From: CACIIZ01 sp045565285
Lineage (GTDB): Bacteria; Pseudomonadota; Alphaproteobacteria; Rhodobacterales; Rhodobacteraceae
Assembly (NCBI GenBank): GCA_045565285.1
Contig: JBJLFR010000024.1
Location: 1 to 64,000, forward strand
Direction: 5' to 3'
DNA: 64,000 nucleotides
Shown here piece after piece: positions 1-9,690 of the stretch. Each line of letters begins with the position of its first letter. Position 1 is the first letter of the stretch. The notes below the pieces were generated by a model. That model saw nothing but the letters and a program-made list of their open reading frames with translations. It did not search any database and had not been told where the DNA came from. Made by a program: the position numbers and the translations under genes.

Positions 1-300
1 CATTTGAAAACTAATATAAGGAAAAGATAGAATGAATCCTCCAAATAAAGAAATTCTTATATTAACCATAAACCCTTGTTGTAACCCAGTAAATATTAGG
101 TCTGGAGCTTGACCATTTGATTTTAACATATCTACAATTGGATTTGCCAAAAAATTAAAAATTGGAGAAGCCACTGTAAAAGCACAAATCATACAAACTG
201 CAAAAGCTACTACAGATTTAATTAATCTGTTTCTTAACTCAGTGAGATGCTCAATTAATGGAGCGGCACTCTGATCAACATCTTCATTATCGTCATTCAT
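1..300 (-). CDS. tatC: Sec-independent protein translocase TatC (partial)
   Basis: TatC is the membrane receptor of the twin-arginine translocase, which exports folded proteins across the inner membrane. The first 100 residues are visible: a short acidic N-terminus, the conserved LIEHLTELRNRLI segment leading into the first membrane helix, and a GLQQGFMVNIRISLFGGF stretch typical of the region before the second helix. The start is supported by AAGGA about ten bases upstream. The C-terminal part runs off the window at base 1. It is the last gene of a tatA-tatB-tatC operon and follows tatB by about 80 bp. Confidence 0.93.
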   Translation of the reverse strand, partial: MNDDNEDVDQSAAPLIEHLTELRNRLIKSVVAFAVCMICAFTVASPIFNFLANPIVDMLKSNGQAPDLIFTGLQQGFMVNIRISLFGGFILSFPYISFQM

Positions 301-383
301 TAATTAAATCCTTAAAAGAGTTTTTAATTTTTTATTATTTTTATAAAATTAAAAAATAACCGTGATAAGCGAATTTGAAATTA

Positions 384-773
384 CTACTTGGTTAGACTTT
401 TTTTCTTTTTGCTACCAGCATGCAATTTTTTTTCATTAACTTTGTCCCCATCAACTGAAAAATTGCCTGATGATTTTATGGTTTCTTCTATAGGATTAAT
501 TTTTTCTTTAAATGCTTTTTCCAAATTCTTTTTAATTGGTGATTTTGTTTTTTGGTGCAAATCCGTTATAGAATTTAAAGTTTTTGTTGCATCCTTTAAG
601 CCGCTTTCGTTAGCAGCTTCTTCCATACTTTGCGAAAATTCCCTAGCCATTGCCTTAACTTTACCAAAGAACCTTCCAACTGTCCTGAAAAGTTGGGGTA
701 GTTCTTTTGGACCTACTACTATCAAAGCAGTTATACCTATTATTAATAATTCTAACCAACCTAGATCAAACAT
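384..773 (-). CDS. tatB: Twin-arginine translocase subunit TatB
   Basis: TatB pairs with TatC to recognise twin-arginine signal peptides. The 129-residue protein starts MFDLGWLELLIIGITALIVVGPKELP, the TatB pattern of one membrane helix, a Gly-Pro-Lys hinge and then an amphipathic helix (FRTVGRFFGKVKAMAREF). The long charged tail, about residues 50-129, is Lys-rich and probably flexible. Position between tatA and tatC and the F-D-x-G-W start separate it from TatA. Confidence 0.93.
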   Translation of the reverse strand: MFDLGWLELLIIGITALIVVGPKELPQLFRTVGRFFGKVKAMAREFSQSMEEAANESGLKDATKTLNSITDLHQKTKSPIKKNLEKAFKEKINPIEETIKSSGNFSVDGDKVNEKKLHAGSKKKKSLTK

Positions 774-801
774 ATGTAAGTTCCATTTTTTTTAACAAAA
801 T

Positions 802-1020
802 CTAGCTTTTATCTTTTTCAGGAGTTACATCCTTAACATCTGCAACAGCTTCTTCTTCTGCTTTTTCAAGCTCAGCTTTTCCCTCACTAATACCTTTTTT
901 AAAGCTAGTAATACCTTTTCCAACTTCTCCCATAAGCCCTGATATTTTTCCCCGTCCAAATAAAACAAGAACAACGACCGCAATTAACAATATTCCTGGT
1001 AATCCAATATTATTTAGCAT
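802..1020 (-). CDS. tatA: Twin-arginine translocase subunit TatA
   Basis: TatA oligomerises to form the translocation site of the Tat system. This 72-residue protein has one N-terminal membrane helix (residues about 5-21), the FGRGK hinge, the amphipathic helix GLMGEVGKGITSFKKG and a short acidic tail. A strong AGGAG ribosome binding site lies just upstream of the ATG. It is the first gene of the tatABC operon and its promoter should lie in the roughly 100 bp before it. Confidence 0.94.
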   Translation of the reverse strand: MLNNIGLPGILLIAVVVLVLFGRGKISGLMGEVGKGITSFKKGISEGKAELEKAEEEAVADVKDVTPEKDKS

Positions 1021-1127
1021 TAAAATTCTCCTATTTTAAAACTCTATCGATTTAATAATTTATAATATCTACTACATAAATATATCTAACAAAAAAAAAA
1101 GTAAATATATTGCTAAAGATAAATATT

Positions 1128-2229
1128 TTATTTTACATCTTTGGAAAATACAAAACAACGATCTCTTCTCATAGATAACCATAAAGGTGTTTCTGCATCA
1201 GGTAAAAAAACACCAGGAATAGATGCTTTAAGTTTAGATCCATCTTTTTCCATTTTTAGTTCAATTATACTCTCTTTTCCAATGAACCTTGAAAAAAAAA
1301 CTTTACCCTTTGCTGGTACCCCATCTTGAATAGTGGGATTTGGTCCTTTTCCATTTCTATCAAAATCAATTTTTAAGTGTTGTGGCCTTATAATTATTTC
1401 CACAATAGATCCCTCTTTAAAGCCAGGAGTTATGAATGGACCAAAAGGTGTTTCTGTTCGACCATCTTCAACCTTGCTACTTAATATATTAATATCGGAA
1501 AAAAAAGATGCTACGCTACGATTTAATGGTTTATTATAAATATTATAGGGGGAGCCCTGCTGAATTATTTTTCCTTTTTTCATTAATGCTATATTATCAG
1601 CCATTTTCATTGCTTCCTCAGGTTCATGAGTTACAATAAGTACTGCTACCCCCCTTATCTCTAAGTATTTCAATAGTTTGATCTCTAATCTCATCCCTTA
1701 ACCTCTTATCTAAACCAGAAAAAGGTTCATCCATTAACATTACCATTGGCATACTTGCAATTGCTCTAGCGAGAGCTATTCTTTGCTGTTCTCCACCAGA
1801 AAGTGTATGAGGAAATTTCCTTTGAAATCCATCAAGGCCTATTTTTTTTAAAAGATCCTTCGATGAAAAATTATCATGTTTTTTATATCGATTTCTTGTT
1901 AGTCCAAATTCTATATTTTTTTTAACATTCAAATGAGGAAAAAGGGCAAAGTCTTGAAACATAAATCCAATATTTCTTTTTTCTGGTGGCAAATGACAAA
2001 CATTTGGTTCAGAAATCAAATTACCATTTATCTTAACTTTCCCAAAATTTTGTTGTTCTAATCCTGCCGCAATTCTAAGCGTTGTTGATTTACCACAACC
2101 TGATGGCCCAAGAAGACATGTAACTTTACCTGGAATAATAGACAAATCCAAATTTTCAATCATCACCATTCTTAAGTTATCGAAATTTTTAGTTATATTG
2201 ATAAGTTCTAATGAGTAATTTATTTTCAT
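1128..2229 (-). pseudogene. FbpC/PotA-type ABC transporter ATP-binding protein, one frameshift
   Basis: This is an ATPase of the iron(III)/polyamine/sulfate importer class, split into two overlapping frames. The upstream frame (2229 to 1624) holds Walker A (GPSGCGKST), the signature LSGGEQQRIALARA and Walker B (VMLMDEP). The downstream frame (readable from 1694 to 1128) holds the switch histidine (IVTHEPEEA) and a C-terminal TOBE-like region (IIRPQHLKI). The frames join at a run of six G on the coding strand (1649-1654). Removing one G gives an uninterrupted protein of about 366 residues, the usual length for the family. No permease or binding protein is nearby, so the substrate is unknown. 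It may be a sequencing error, phase-variable tract or young pseudogene. Confidence 0.85.
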
Positions 2230-2276
2230 AAAAAAAGGGTAATAGATTAATAATTAATACAGTTAAAGTTTAATGC

Positions 2277-3054
2277 TCAAAGAGTTGAGTTAACTGCTCC
2301 ACCATCTAATAGAATGTTCTGACCAATTATGAAACCCGCATATTGGGAACAAAGAAAAGCACAAGTGTTTCCAAATTCTTCAATTGAACCATATCTCCCA
2401 ACCGGAATAGTATCTTTTCTTAAATCTCTAGCCTCTGCAAATGATATTTTTTTTTCTTTACTTAGTGCTTCATCCAAATCAATTAATCTTTTGGTATCGT
2501 GCATTCCAGGCAAAAGATTATTTATATTTACTCCAAACCTAGCAACTTGCCTAGAAGTACCTGCAACGTAACCCGTAAGACCCGCGCGAGCTGAGTTTGA
2601 CAACCCCAATGATGGAACAGGTGCCTTAACTGCTTGGCTGGTTATATTTATAATTCTACCCCCATTTTTTTTTTATCATAACTGGTAAAACTTTTTTAAT
2701 TAATTCAATTGGAGTTAACATATTTGCATCTAAAGCACTAATAAAATCTTTACGATCCCACTCTGACCAAATCCCAGGAGGTGGCCCACCTGCATTATTT
2801 ATTAAAATATCAGGTGTGTCACATGCTTGAAGTAATTTATTTTTTCCATCTTCTGTGGTTATGTCGCATGCTAATGCAGTAATTTTAACTCCATGTGATG
2901 ATAATTTGACTGCAGCACGATCAATATCCTCTTTTGTTCTGGCACAAATAGTAAGATCAACACCAGCTTTAGCTAAAGCTTCAGCACAACCATAACCCAA
3001 TCCTCTAGAAGATGCACAAACAATTGCTTTTTTTCCTTTAATACCTAAATCCAT
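2277..3054 (-). pseudogene. SDR-family oxidoreductase (FabG-like), one frameshift
   Basis: A short-chain dehydrogenase/reductase in two frames: an N-terminal part (3054 to 2656) with the nucleotide-binding CASSRGLGYG motif and the NNAG motif, and a C-terminal part (from about 2665 to 2277) ending in a typical ILLDGG segment. The break is a run of ten A on the coding strand (2665-2674). Removing one A restores an open frame of about 258 residues, normal for SDRs. In the restored protein the active-site serine is present (NITS), but the usual YxxxK is replaced by LSNSAR, so Tyr and Lys appear as Leu and Arg. I believe some FabG-like SDRs share this variant. Substrate unknown. It lies 47 bp upstream of the ABC ATPase on the same strand. 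Confidence 0.83.
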
Positions 3055-3223
3055 AAATCTCTCTTTTCATAAAAATAAAGTTGATACTACCATGAACACT
3101 ATTCAAAATAAAATTTGTATGATAAGTGACATTAATTAATTGTATAGAATTACATCACAAGTTAAATGTAATCAAATAATATCTTAAAATACTTAAAAAT
3201 ACTTGCTAAAAAAATTATTTACT

Positions 3224-4831
3224 ATGAAAATTTCAGCCAGTGATATTTCTGAAAAAATATTAAATAGAAGAACTTTTGCAATTATTTCTCACCCAGATGC
3301 TGGTAAAACAACCCTTACAGAACAAATTTTATTAGAGACTGGTGCTATCAATCTTGCAGGACAAGTTAGAGCAAAAGCATCCAGTAAAAGAACTGTTTCA
3401 GACTTTATTAAAATTGAAAAAGAACGAGGTATTTCAGTATCAACTTCTGCAATGTCATTAAGCTATAATGGTTATTGGTTAAACTTGGTAGATACACCTG
3501 GTCATGCAGATTTTTCTGAAGACACGTATCGAACTCTTACTGCAGTTGATTTTGTGATAATGGTTATAGATGGAGCAAAAGGAGTAGAAACTCAAACTAA
3601 AAAATTATTTGAAATTTGTAGATTAAGAGATCTTCCCATAATTACTTTTTGTAATAAAATGGATAGAGAAAGTCGTGAAGTAATTGATATTATTGATGAA
3701 ATACAAGAAAAACTTGCTCTAGAAGTTTCTCCAATTAATTATCCTATAGGAAAGGGGAATGATTTTATTGGTTGTTATGAAATGAATGACGGTAATATTG
3801 AGTTAATAATTAAACAGAATAAAAATGTTAAAAATGAAACTAAAATAATTAATTCTAAAGCAACTAATCAATTATTATCTAAAATTACCCTAGATAAATG
3901 GGAGCAAGACTTTGAAAACTTAAAAATGATAAAATCATTAACCGCTGAATTTAATAATGTTGATTTTATGAATGGTTCCTTATCTCCATTATTTTTTGGT
4001 TCAGCTATTTATTCATTAGGAATAAAAAGGTTGTTAAAATCCATAATAGAATATGGACCTTCTCCAAAACCAAGAATAAGCAAGAAAAGGATAGTAAGAC
4101 CAGAAGAAAAATGTGTGTCTGGATTTATATTTAAAGTACAAGCAAATATGAACTTCAGACACCGTGATAGAGTAGCATTCCTACGAATTTGTTCTGGTAA
4201 ATTTAAAAGAGGAATGAAACTTTATCATGTTCGTTCAAAAAAATTAATTACAGTTTCAAATCCAATTTTATTTCTAGCTAAGGATAGAAATATAGTTGAT
4301 GAGGCCTGGGCTGGTGACATAATAGGAATACCAAATCATGGTCAATTTATGATTGGTGATACATTTACTGAAAGCGAAACCATTAAATTTCTTGGTATTC
4401 CATCATTTGCACCTGAAATAATGAAAAAAATTACTACAACTGATCCCCTTAAATCTAAACACTTAAATAAATCATTGGAACAATTTGCCGAAGAAGGACT
4501 TATTAAGCTATTTAAAACAAATGTAGGGGATAATAAAATTATTGGGGTGGTTGGCGTACTTCAATTCGATGTATTAAAAAATAGAATAGAAACTGAGTAC
4601 AACATACCAGTAAAATTCGAAGAAATACAGTATAAAACAGCAAGATGGTTAATTGGTGATCATAAGAAAATTGAAGAATTTGTTGAATACAATTCAAATC
4701 AAATGGCAAAAGACCATGATAACGATTACGTATATTTAATTAGGATTGATTGGGATTTAGAAAAGAGTAGAAGAGACTTTCCAGATATTAAATTTAATGA
4801 AGTTAAGGAAATTAATAATTATGAAAATTAG
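3224..4831 (+). CDS. prfC: Peptide chain release factor 3
   Basis: RF3 is the GTPase that recycles RF1 and RF2 from the ribosome after termination. The N-terminal GTPase domain shows G1 SHPDAGKTT, G3 DTPGHADF and G4 NKMD. The middle and C-terminal parts match the EF-G-like domains of RF3, and the length of 535 residues is normal. The frame is open back to a TTG at 3203, but the ATG at 3224 leaves 14 residues before the conserved RRTFAIISHPDAGK motif, as in the family. It converges with the reductase gene downstream and their ends overlap by four bases. Confidence 0.95.
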   Translation: MKISASDISEKILNRRTFAIISHPDAGKTTLTEQILLETGAINLAGQVRAKASSKRTVSDFIKIEKERGISVSTSAMSLSYNGYWLNLVDTPGHADFSEDTYRTLTAVDFVIMVIDGAKGVETQTKKLFEICRLRDLPIITFCNKMDRESREVIDIIDEIQEKLALEVSPINYPIGKGNDFIGCYEMNDGNIELIIKQNKNVKNETKIINSKATNQLLSKITLDKWEQDFENLKMIKSLTAEFNNVDFMNGSLSPLFFGSAIYSLGIKRLLKSIIEYGPSPKPRISKKRIVRPEEKCVSGFIFKVQANMNFRHRDRVAFLRICSGKFKRGMKLYHVRSKKLITVSNPILFLAKDRNIVDEAWAGDIIGIPNHGQFMIGDTFTESETIKFLGIPSFAPEIMKKITTTDPLKSKHLNKSLEQFAEEGLIKLFKTNVGDNKIIGVVGVLQFDVLKNRIETEYNIPVKFEEIQYKTARWLIGDHKKIEEFVEYNSNQMAKDHDNDYVYLIRIDWDLEKSRRDFPDIKFNEVKEINNYEN

Positions 4832-5616
4832 TCCACAAAAGCTTTTTCTATGACAAAATGACCTGGAGAAGAATTTGATCCCTCAACCATACCTTTTTCA
4901 AGACATATCTTCTTGTGTTCTTGCAACATCTCAAGGCTTCCACAAATCATCACCCTATCTGTATCTAGGTTTAAATCTTTGCCAGTTAAACTCTTAAATT
5001 TACCATTTTGCAACCATTGAGTCATTCTACCCATAGAAGAAGTATTTTCTCTAGTTGTAGTAGAAATAAGTTGTAATTTATCACCAACAAATTCACTTAT
5101 TAAATTATTATCATTAATTTTATCAATAATTTTCTTACCATATTCTAATTCATCTTGAAACCTGCAGGTATGAGTAATAATAACTTGACTAAATTTCTCG
5201 TAAGTTTCAGGATCCCTGATAACACTTAAAAATGGAGCTATACCTGTTCCAGTAGAAAATAAAATTAATCTTTTAGATGGTAATAAAGCGTCTAAAACTA
5301 ATGTTCCAACAGATTTTGGTTTTAAAAATATGCTGTCTCCTTTGCTTAAATTTTGAAGGCGAGATGTTAAAGGACCATCTTCGACTTTGATTGAATAAAA
5401 TTCTAAATTTTCATCCCAACTTGGAGAAACTATTGAATACGCTCTCAATAGAGGCTTATCTCTATTTTCCAAACCTATCATAACAAATTCACCAGATCTA
5501 AATCGTAAATTTTTTGGTCTTATACACTGAAAAGAAAAAGTTTTCTTTGTCCAATGTTTAATCGAAAAAACTTCAATCTGTTCTAATCCGTTATATGATT
5601 TATTTAAATTTTTCAA
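4828..5616 (-). CDS. fpr: Ferredoxin--NADP reductase
   Basis: A flavoprotein that moves electrons between NADPH and ferredoxin or flavodoxin. The 262 residues show the FAD-binding LLRAYSIVSP motif (about 57-66), a second FAD contact VEDGPLTSRL, the NADP-binding STGTGIAPF motif and the MICGSLEM segment near the C-terminus. The C-terminal VEKAFVD matches bacterial Fpr of the Azotobacter/Rhodobacter subclass. Its last codons overlap the convergent prfC by four bases. It stands alone, with about 140 bp of AT-rich sequence separating it from the RNase J gene. Confidence 0.92.
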   Translation of the reverse strand: MKNLNKSYNGLEQIEVFSIKHWTKKTFSFQCIRPKNLRFRSGEFVMIGLENRDKPLLRAYSIVSPSWDENLEFYSIKVEDGPLTSRLQNLSKGDSIFLKPKSVGTLVLDALLPSKRLILFSTGTGIAPFLSVIRDPETYEKFSQVIITHTCRFQDELEYGKKIIDKINDNNLISEFVGDKLQLISTTTRENTSSMGRMTQWLQNGKFKSLTGKDLNLDTDRVMICGSLEMLQEHKKICLEKGMVEGSNSSPGHFVIEKAFVD

Positions 5617-5757
5617 AAAACTCTCTTAAAGCTACTTTATTTTAAGTTATCAATTTGTTTAACATATAATAACATGAAGATATTAAATTTAAATATTAAG
5701 TGAACCTTATCTTGCATAAAAGTTTAATAATTAACTGAAATTAATTTTGGAAATTTG

Positions 5758-7440
5758 TTACATAAAATCCATTCTATGTGTACAAATTGAGATCTGCGGT
5801 TTTTTCCCAATCTCACTTTTAAAAAATTTGTTCAAAATTCTTCGAATTTCTGACTCCAAATAATTACTCTCTATTTTTTTTAAATTTTTATTATTATTTT
5901 TTTCAAATAAAAATCTTATTTCATTTTCTAAATGAGTTAATACTTCGGATTTAAAATTAACCGTTGTAGATACACCAACAAAATCTATTTCAAAATGAAG
6001 GTAAGGTTTAATATTATTTACCAATATAGATACATTTAAAAGACCATTATGCATTAGTTTTTTTCTCTCAGATATAACACCTTCGTGCTCATCAATTAGG
6101 ACTGAGCCATCTAGAAAAATTCTACCACAATCAACTTTATCAATAACTGAAGCATTTAAACTGTTTGATATTTGTGCAACATCACCATTTTCAACTAGAA
6201 GTGTTTTTATACCAGAATTCTTTGCAATCTTTTCATGCTCCTTCAAGTGTCTATATTCACCATGCATTGGTATTAATAACTCTGGTGAAATTAACTCATG
6301 AAAGATATGTAAATCAGGCTTATTTGCATGACCAGAAACATGATATAAACCATTTTTATCTTCAATAACCTCTACACCTCTACGTTCTAACTGATCAATG
6401 ATATATGACACTCGAATTTCATTACCAGGAATTGTTTTTGAAGAAAATAAGAAAACATCCCCTTTCCCTATGGTAAAACCCATATATCCTTCTTTAGAAA
6501 GTTGTGCTGAGGCTGCTCTTGGTTCACCTTGACTTCCACTTGCCAAAACTAATAAATGACTTTTGGGAACTGATTTTGCATCTCTGGGTAACAAAATATC
6601 TGGAAAGTCTTTTAATATTCCACTTTCTTTTCCATAATTTATCATATTATTCATTGCTCTGCCTAAGACTACCAACGACCTACCAGTTTTCTCTGCTGCT
6701 GATGCTAAAGTTTTTAATCTTGCTAAGTTTGAAGCAAAAGTAGTTGCAACAACTATTCCTTTTACTTCTTTAAACAAATTTATAAAATTATCAAAAAGAT
6801 TTGATTCTGATCTTCCATTATGCTCATTAAAAACATTTGTACTATCACAAACCAAAGTATTAACGCCTTTCTTTCCTATATCACTTAATAATTTTTTATT
6901 AAATGGTTTACCCAGAATTGGGCTATAATCAATTTTGAAATCACCGGAATGGAATACACGAGAACACGGGGTTTCAATAATTAAAGCAGAAGCTTCGGGT
7001 ATAGAGTGAGAAATATTTACAAATCCAACGTTAAATGATCCAACTTTGATCATTTTTGGATAATGTGGTGCTGTTTTTACTAAGTTAGAATTTCCTCCAC
7101 CTTTACTAATTTTTGACTTAGCAATAAGTGACGTAAATTTTCCACAATATATTGGCGCTTCAATATATTCAAATAAGTGAGTAAGAGCTCCAATATGGTC
7201 TTCATGAGCGTGAGTTATAAATATTGCTTTAAAATTACTTAAATTGTCCTCAATAAAAGATGTATCAGGCATAATTAGATCTATTCCTGGAGTATGTTCA
7301 GGGTTAGGAAAAGTTATCCCAGCATCAACTAGGATGTATTCTCTTTTTTTGCCATTATTATAACCATATACATACATGTTCATTCCTATTTCTGAACATC
7401 CACCTAATGGTATAAAAAGCAATTTGTCATTATCCTTCAT
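5758..7440 (-). CDS. rnj: Ribonuclease J
   Basis: A metallo-beta-lactamase/beta-CASP RNase with 5'-3' exonuclease and endonuclease activity in mRNA turnover and rRNA maturation. The 560-residue protein has the metal-binding HAHEDHIG motif near residue 77, SHSIPEA and HSGDFKID metal-site motifs, beta-CASP segments (SGSQGEP, VSGHANKPD) and the C-terminal MHGEY motif. RNase J is common in Alphaproteobacteria in addition to or instead of RNase E functions. It is the last gene of the nuo operon, nine bases after birA. Confidence 0.93.
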   Translation of the reverse strand: MKDNDKLLFIPLGGCSEIGMNMYVYGYNNGKKREYILVDAGITFPNPEHTPGIDLIMPDTSFIEDNLSNFKAIFITHAHEDHIGALTHLFEYIEAPIYCGKFTSLIAKSKISKGGGNSNLVKTAPHYPKMIKVGSFNVGFVNISHSIPEASALIIETPCSRVFHSGDFKIDYSPILGKPFNKKLLSDIGKKGVNTLVCDSTNVFNEHNGRSESNLFDNFINLFKEVKGIVVATTFASNLARLKTLASAAEKTGRSLVVLGRAMNNMINYGKESGILKDFPDILLPRDAKSVPKSHLLVLASGSQGEPRAASAQLSKEGYMGFTIGKGDVFLFSSKTIPGNEIRVSYIIDQLERRGVEVIEDKNGLYHVSGHANKPDLHIFHELISPELLIPMHGEYRHLKEHEKIAKNSGIKTLLVENGDVAQISNSLNASVIDKVDCGRIFLDGSVLIDEHEGVISERKKLMHNGLLNVSILVNNIKPYLHFEIDFVGVSTTVNFKSEVLTHLENEIRFLFEKNNNKNLKKIESNYLESEIRRILNKFFKSEIGKKPQISICTHRMDFM

Positions 7441-7449
7441 TAGCTTACC

Positions 7450-8241
7450 TTAACATATTTCATTAGAAAAATTTTCATTAATTAAAAAAAAAACATCCCC
7501 AACATTTAATTCAATTACTTTTTTCTCAATAAGTATTTTTAAGGAACCATTATCGCTTATCCCAAAAAAGGAACCTTCAAGTTTTTTTCCTTTAAATTCA
7601 ACTTCTAATTTTTTTCCAATAGAATAGGAGAAATTCAACCAAGCTTTTTTAATAAAACCAAATCCTTCACTATTATATTTTTTTTCCCACGAATGCAATG
7701 AATTTGCAATATATGTAAGCATTTGATCAGGTGAAGGAGTATTCTTTCCTAAAACAGAATATAAGCTAGTGGGTTTTATTTTTAATTTATTTTGTTGGCT
7801 AAGATTTTTTGGGTAAGAAAAAAGATTTACTCCAATTCCAATTATTAAAGCTGTTTTTTTCGAACTTTTATTTGCTACAGACTCTAACAAAATACCTGAG
7901 ATTTTTTTGTGTTTTAATAAAACATCATTTGGCCACTTTAATATCAAATCTTTATTTTCTATCCCTGAGTATATAAGTGAATCAAACAAAGCTAAACTAG
8001 CAATAAAAGTTCTGTGAGAAAATTCTATTAAATTCCCATTTGGATAAATTAGGAATGAAGCTGTTAAATTTTTGGATCCCGAATTCCAGTTTCTTCCTCT
8101 GCTTCCTTTTCCTTTATTTTGAATTCTTGACAAAATGCATGTATTTATTTCATCTTTAAAAGCCAATCTTTTAGCTTCAGAATTTGTACTATCCAACTCA
8201 TCATATTGAATAAGTTTATAAGTTTTAGGCCAACTTTCCAC
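7450..8241 (-). CDS. birA: Biotin--[acetyl-CoA-carboxylase] ligase
   Basis: This enzyme activates biotin with ATP and attaches it to the carrier protein of biotin-dependent carboxylases. The 263 residues carry the biotinyl-AMP loop KGKGSRGRNW (about 42-51), the LKWPNDVLL motif and a GIGVNL segment, followed by a small C-terminal SH3-like domain. There is no N-terminal helix-turn-helix, so it is a monofunctional ligase and not the BirA repressor type. Its start shares one base with the nuoN stop, which indicates translational coupling. A BioY biotin transporter lies at 48694-49275. Confidence 0.92.
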   Translation of the reverse strand: MESWPKTYKLIQYDELDSTNSEAKRLAFKDEINTCILSRIQNKGKGSRGRNWNSGSKNLTASFLIYPNGNLIEFSHRTFIASLALFDSLIYSGIENKDLILKWPNDVLLKHKKISGILLESVANKSSKKTALIIGIGVNLFSYPKNLSQQNKLKIKPTSLYSVLGKNTPSPDQMLTYIANSLHSWEKKYNSEGFGFIKKAWLNFSYSIGKKLEVEFKGKKLEGSFFGISDNGSLKILIEKKVIELNVGDVFFLINENFSNEIC

Positions 8242-9680
8242 TAATTTAAAAGACTTTTTGCAGCTATATATGTAGGGTTTTCAAGACCATAAAGATTTAT
8301 AATTCCAATCAACATTAAAATAGCTGATCCTGATAAAATAAACCAGTGAGATGTGGGCATCTTACCAGTTAAAGGATCTGAGGTTACACCAAAGTACATT
8401 AAATATACGATTCTTAAATAATAAAAAGCAGCAATAACAGATGCAATACCACCAATTATTGCAAGCCATAAAAAACCAGCATTAATAACAGCATTAAAAA
8501 TAAAAAATTTTCCAAAAAATCCAGCTAAAGGAGGTATCCCAGCTAGAGAAAATAGTAAAATTGTCAAGAATAATGTTTGACCTTTGGATACATCATTATA
8601 CATATTAAGGCTATTTATTGAGGTAACTGCTACCCCATTGCGCTCCATATTTAGAATAAAAACAAAAACTCCAATATTCATTATGACATATAAAACCATA
8701 TAAATTAATACTGCTGAAACCCCTTTATCAGTACCGCAAGCAATACCCATTAGTACAAAACCTATATGACCAATAGATGAATATGCCATTAACCTTTTAA
8801 TATTATTTTGACCAATAGCTGCTATAGAACCCAAAAACATAGACAATACAGAAATCAAAATAATAACTTGTTGCCAACTTTCTAATAATTGTCCAAAGCA
8901 GTCAAATAGAACTCTTAATAAAACAGCAACAGCAGCTATTTTAGGAACAGTAGCAAAAAACGCTGTAACTGGTGTTGGAGACCCTTCATAAACATCTGGT
9001 GTCCACATATGAAATGGAACTGCAGATGCTTTAAATGCAAAACCAGAAATTAAAAAAACTAAACCAGCAATAATTCCAGGATAAAATCCATCAGATTTAA
9101 TTAAAGAAGATATTATTTCAAAATTTATAGAACCGGTTGATCCATATATATAACTTATACCAAATAACATAAGTCCTGAGGACAAAGATCCTAGAATAAA
9201 ATATTTCAAGCCTGCCTCTGTAGATTTCAAATTTTCTCTTCTAAAAGAGGAAATTACATATAGTGACAAAGATTGTATTTCTAATCCTAAATATAATAAT
9301 AAAAAATTATTTGATGATATCATTATCATCATACCCAATGTAGAAAATAAAATTAGAATTGGATATTCAAATTTTAAGAGTTCATTTTTTTTTAAATAAT
9401 TTTTACTTATAAATAACAAGCAGGACACACTTAATAATATTAGTATTTGAAAAAATTTAGAAAAGGGATCTCTTATAAATATTTTATCAAAATTAGATTT
9501 ACTTTCAAAAGGAAATAGGTAAATAATAAATGCTGAGATTAAAAATACAGTAATTGTAGAAATGAAAATAAAATCTGTAGATTTATCACTATTAAAAAAA
9601 CTGGCGATTAAAATAGAAATTAGTGCGTAAATTATCAATAAAATTTCTGGGCCTAGAATTAAAATATCACTTATGCTCAT
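8241..9680 (-). CDS. nuoN: NADH-quinone oxidoreductase subunit N
   Basis: NuoN is one of three antiporter-like proton-pumping membrane subunits of respiratory complex I. The 479-residue protein is hydrophobic throughout, with about 14 membrane helices. It shows the family motifs LGLEIQSLSLYV with the conserved Glu, FKASAVPFHMWTPDVYEG and LMAYSSIGHIGF with the conserved Lys/His region. It is the last nuo gene of the operon, 10 bp after nuoM, and overlaps birA by one base. Confidence 0.96.
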   Translation of the reverse strand: MSISDILILGPEILLIIYALISILIASFFNSDKSTDFIFISTITVFLISAFIIYLFPFESKSNFDKIFIRDPFSKFFQILILLSVSCLLFISKNYLKKNELLKFEYPILILFSTLGMMIMISSNNFLLLYLGLEIQSLSLYVISSFRRENLKSTEAGLKYFILGSLSSGLMLFGISYIYGSTGSINFEIISSLIKSDGFYPGIIAGLVFLISGFAFKASAVPFHMWTPDVYEGSPTPVTAFFATVPKIAAVAVLLRVLFDCFGQLLESWQQVIILISVLSMFLGSIAAIGQNNIKRLMAYSSIGHIGFVLMGIACGTDKGVSAVLIYMVLYVIMNIGVFVFILNMERNGVAVTSINSLNMYNDVSKGQTLFLTILLFSLAGIPPLAGFFGKFFIFNAVINAGFLWLAIIGGIASVIAAFYYLRIVYLMYFGVTSDPLTGKMPTSHWFILSGSAILMLIGIINLYGLENPTYIAAKSLLN

Positions 9681-9690
9681 TATTGATCCA

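Noticed and set aside
388..795. Plus-strand ORF of 135 residues over tatB
   Set aside because: It is antisense to a clear tatB gene, has no ribosome binding site and no family features.
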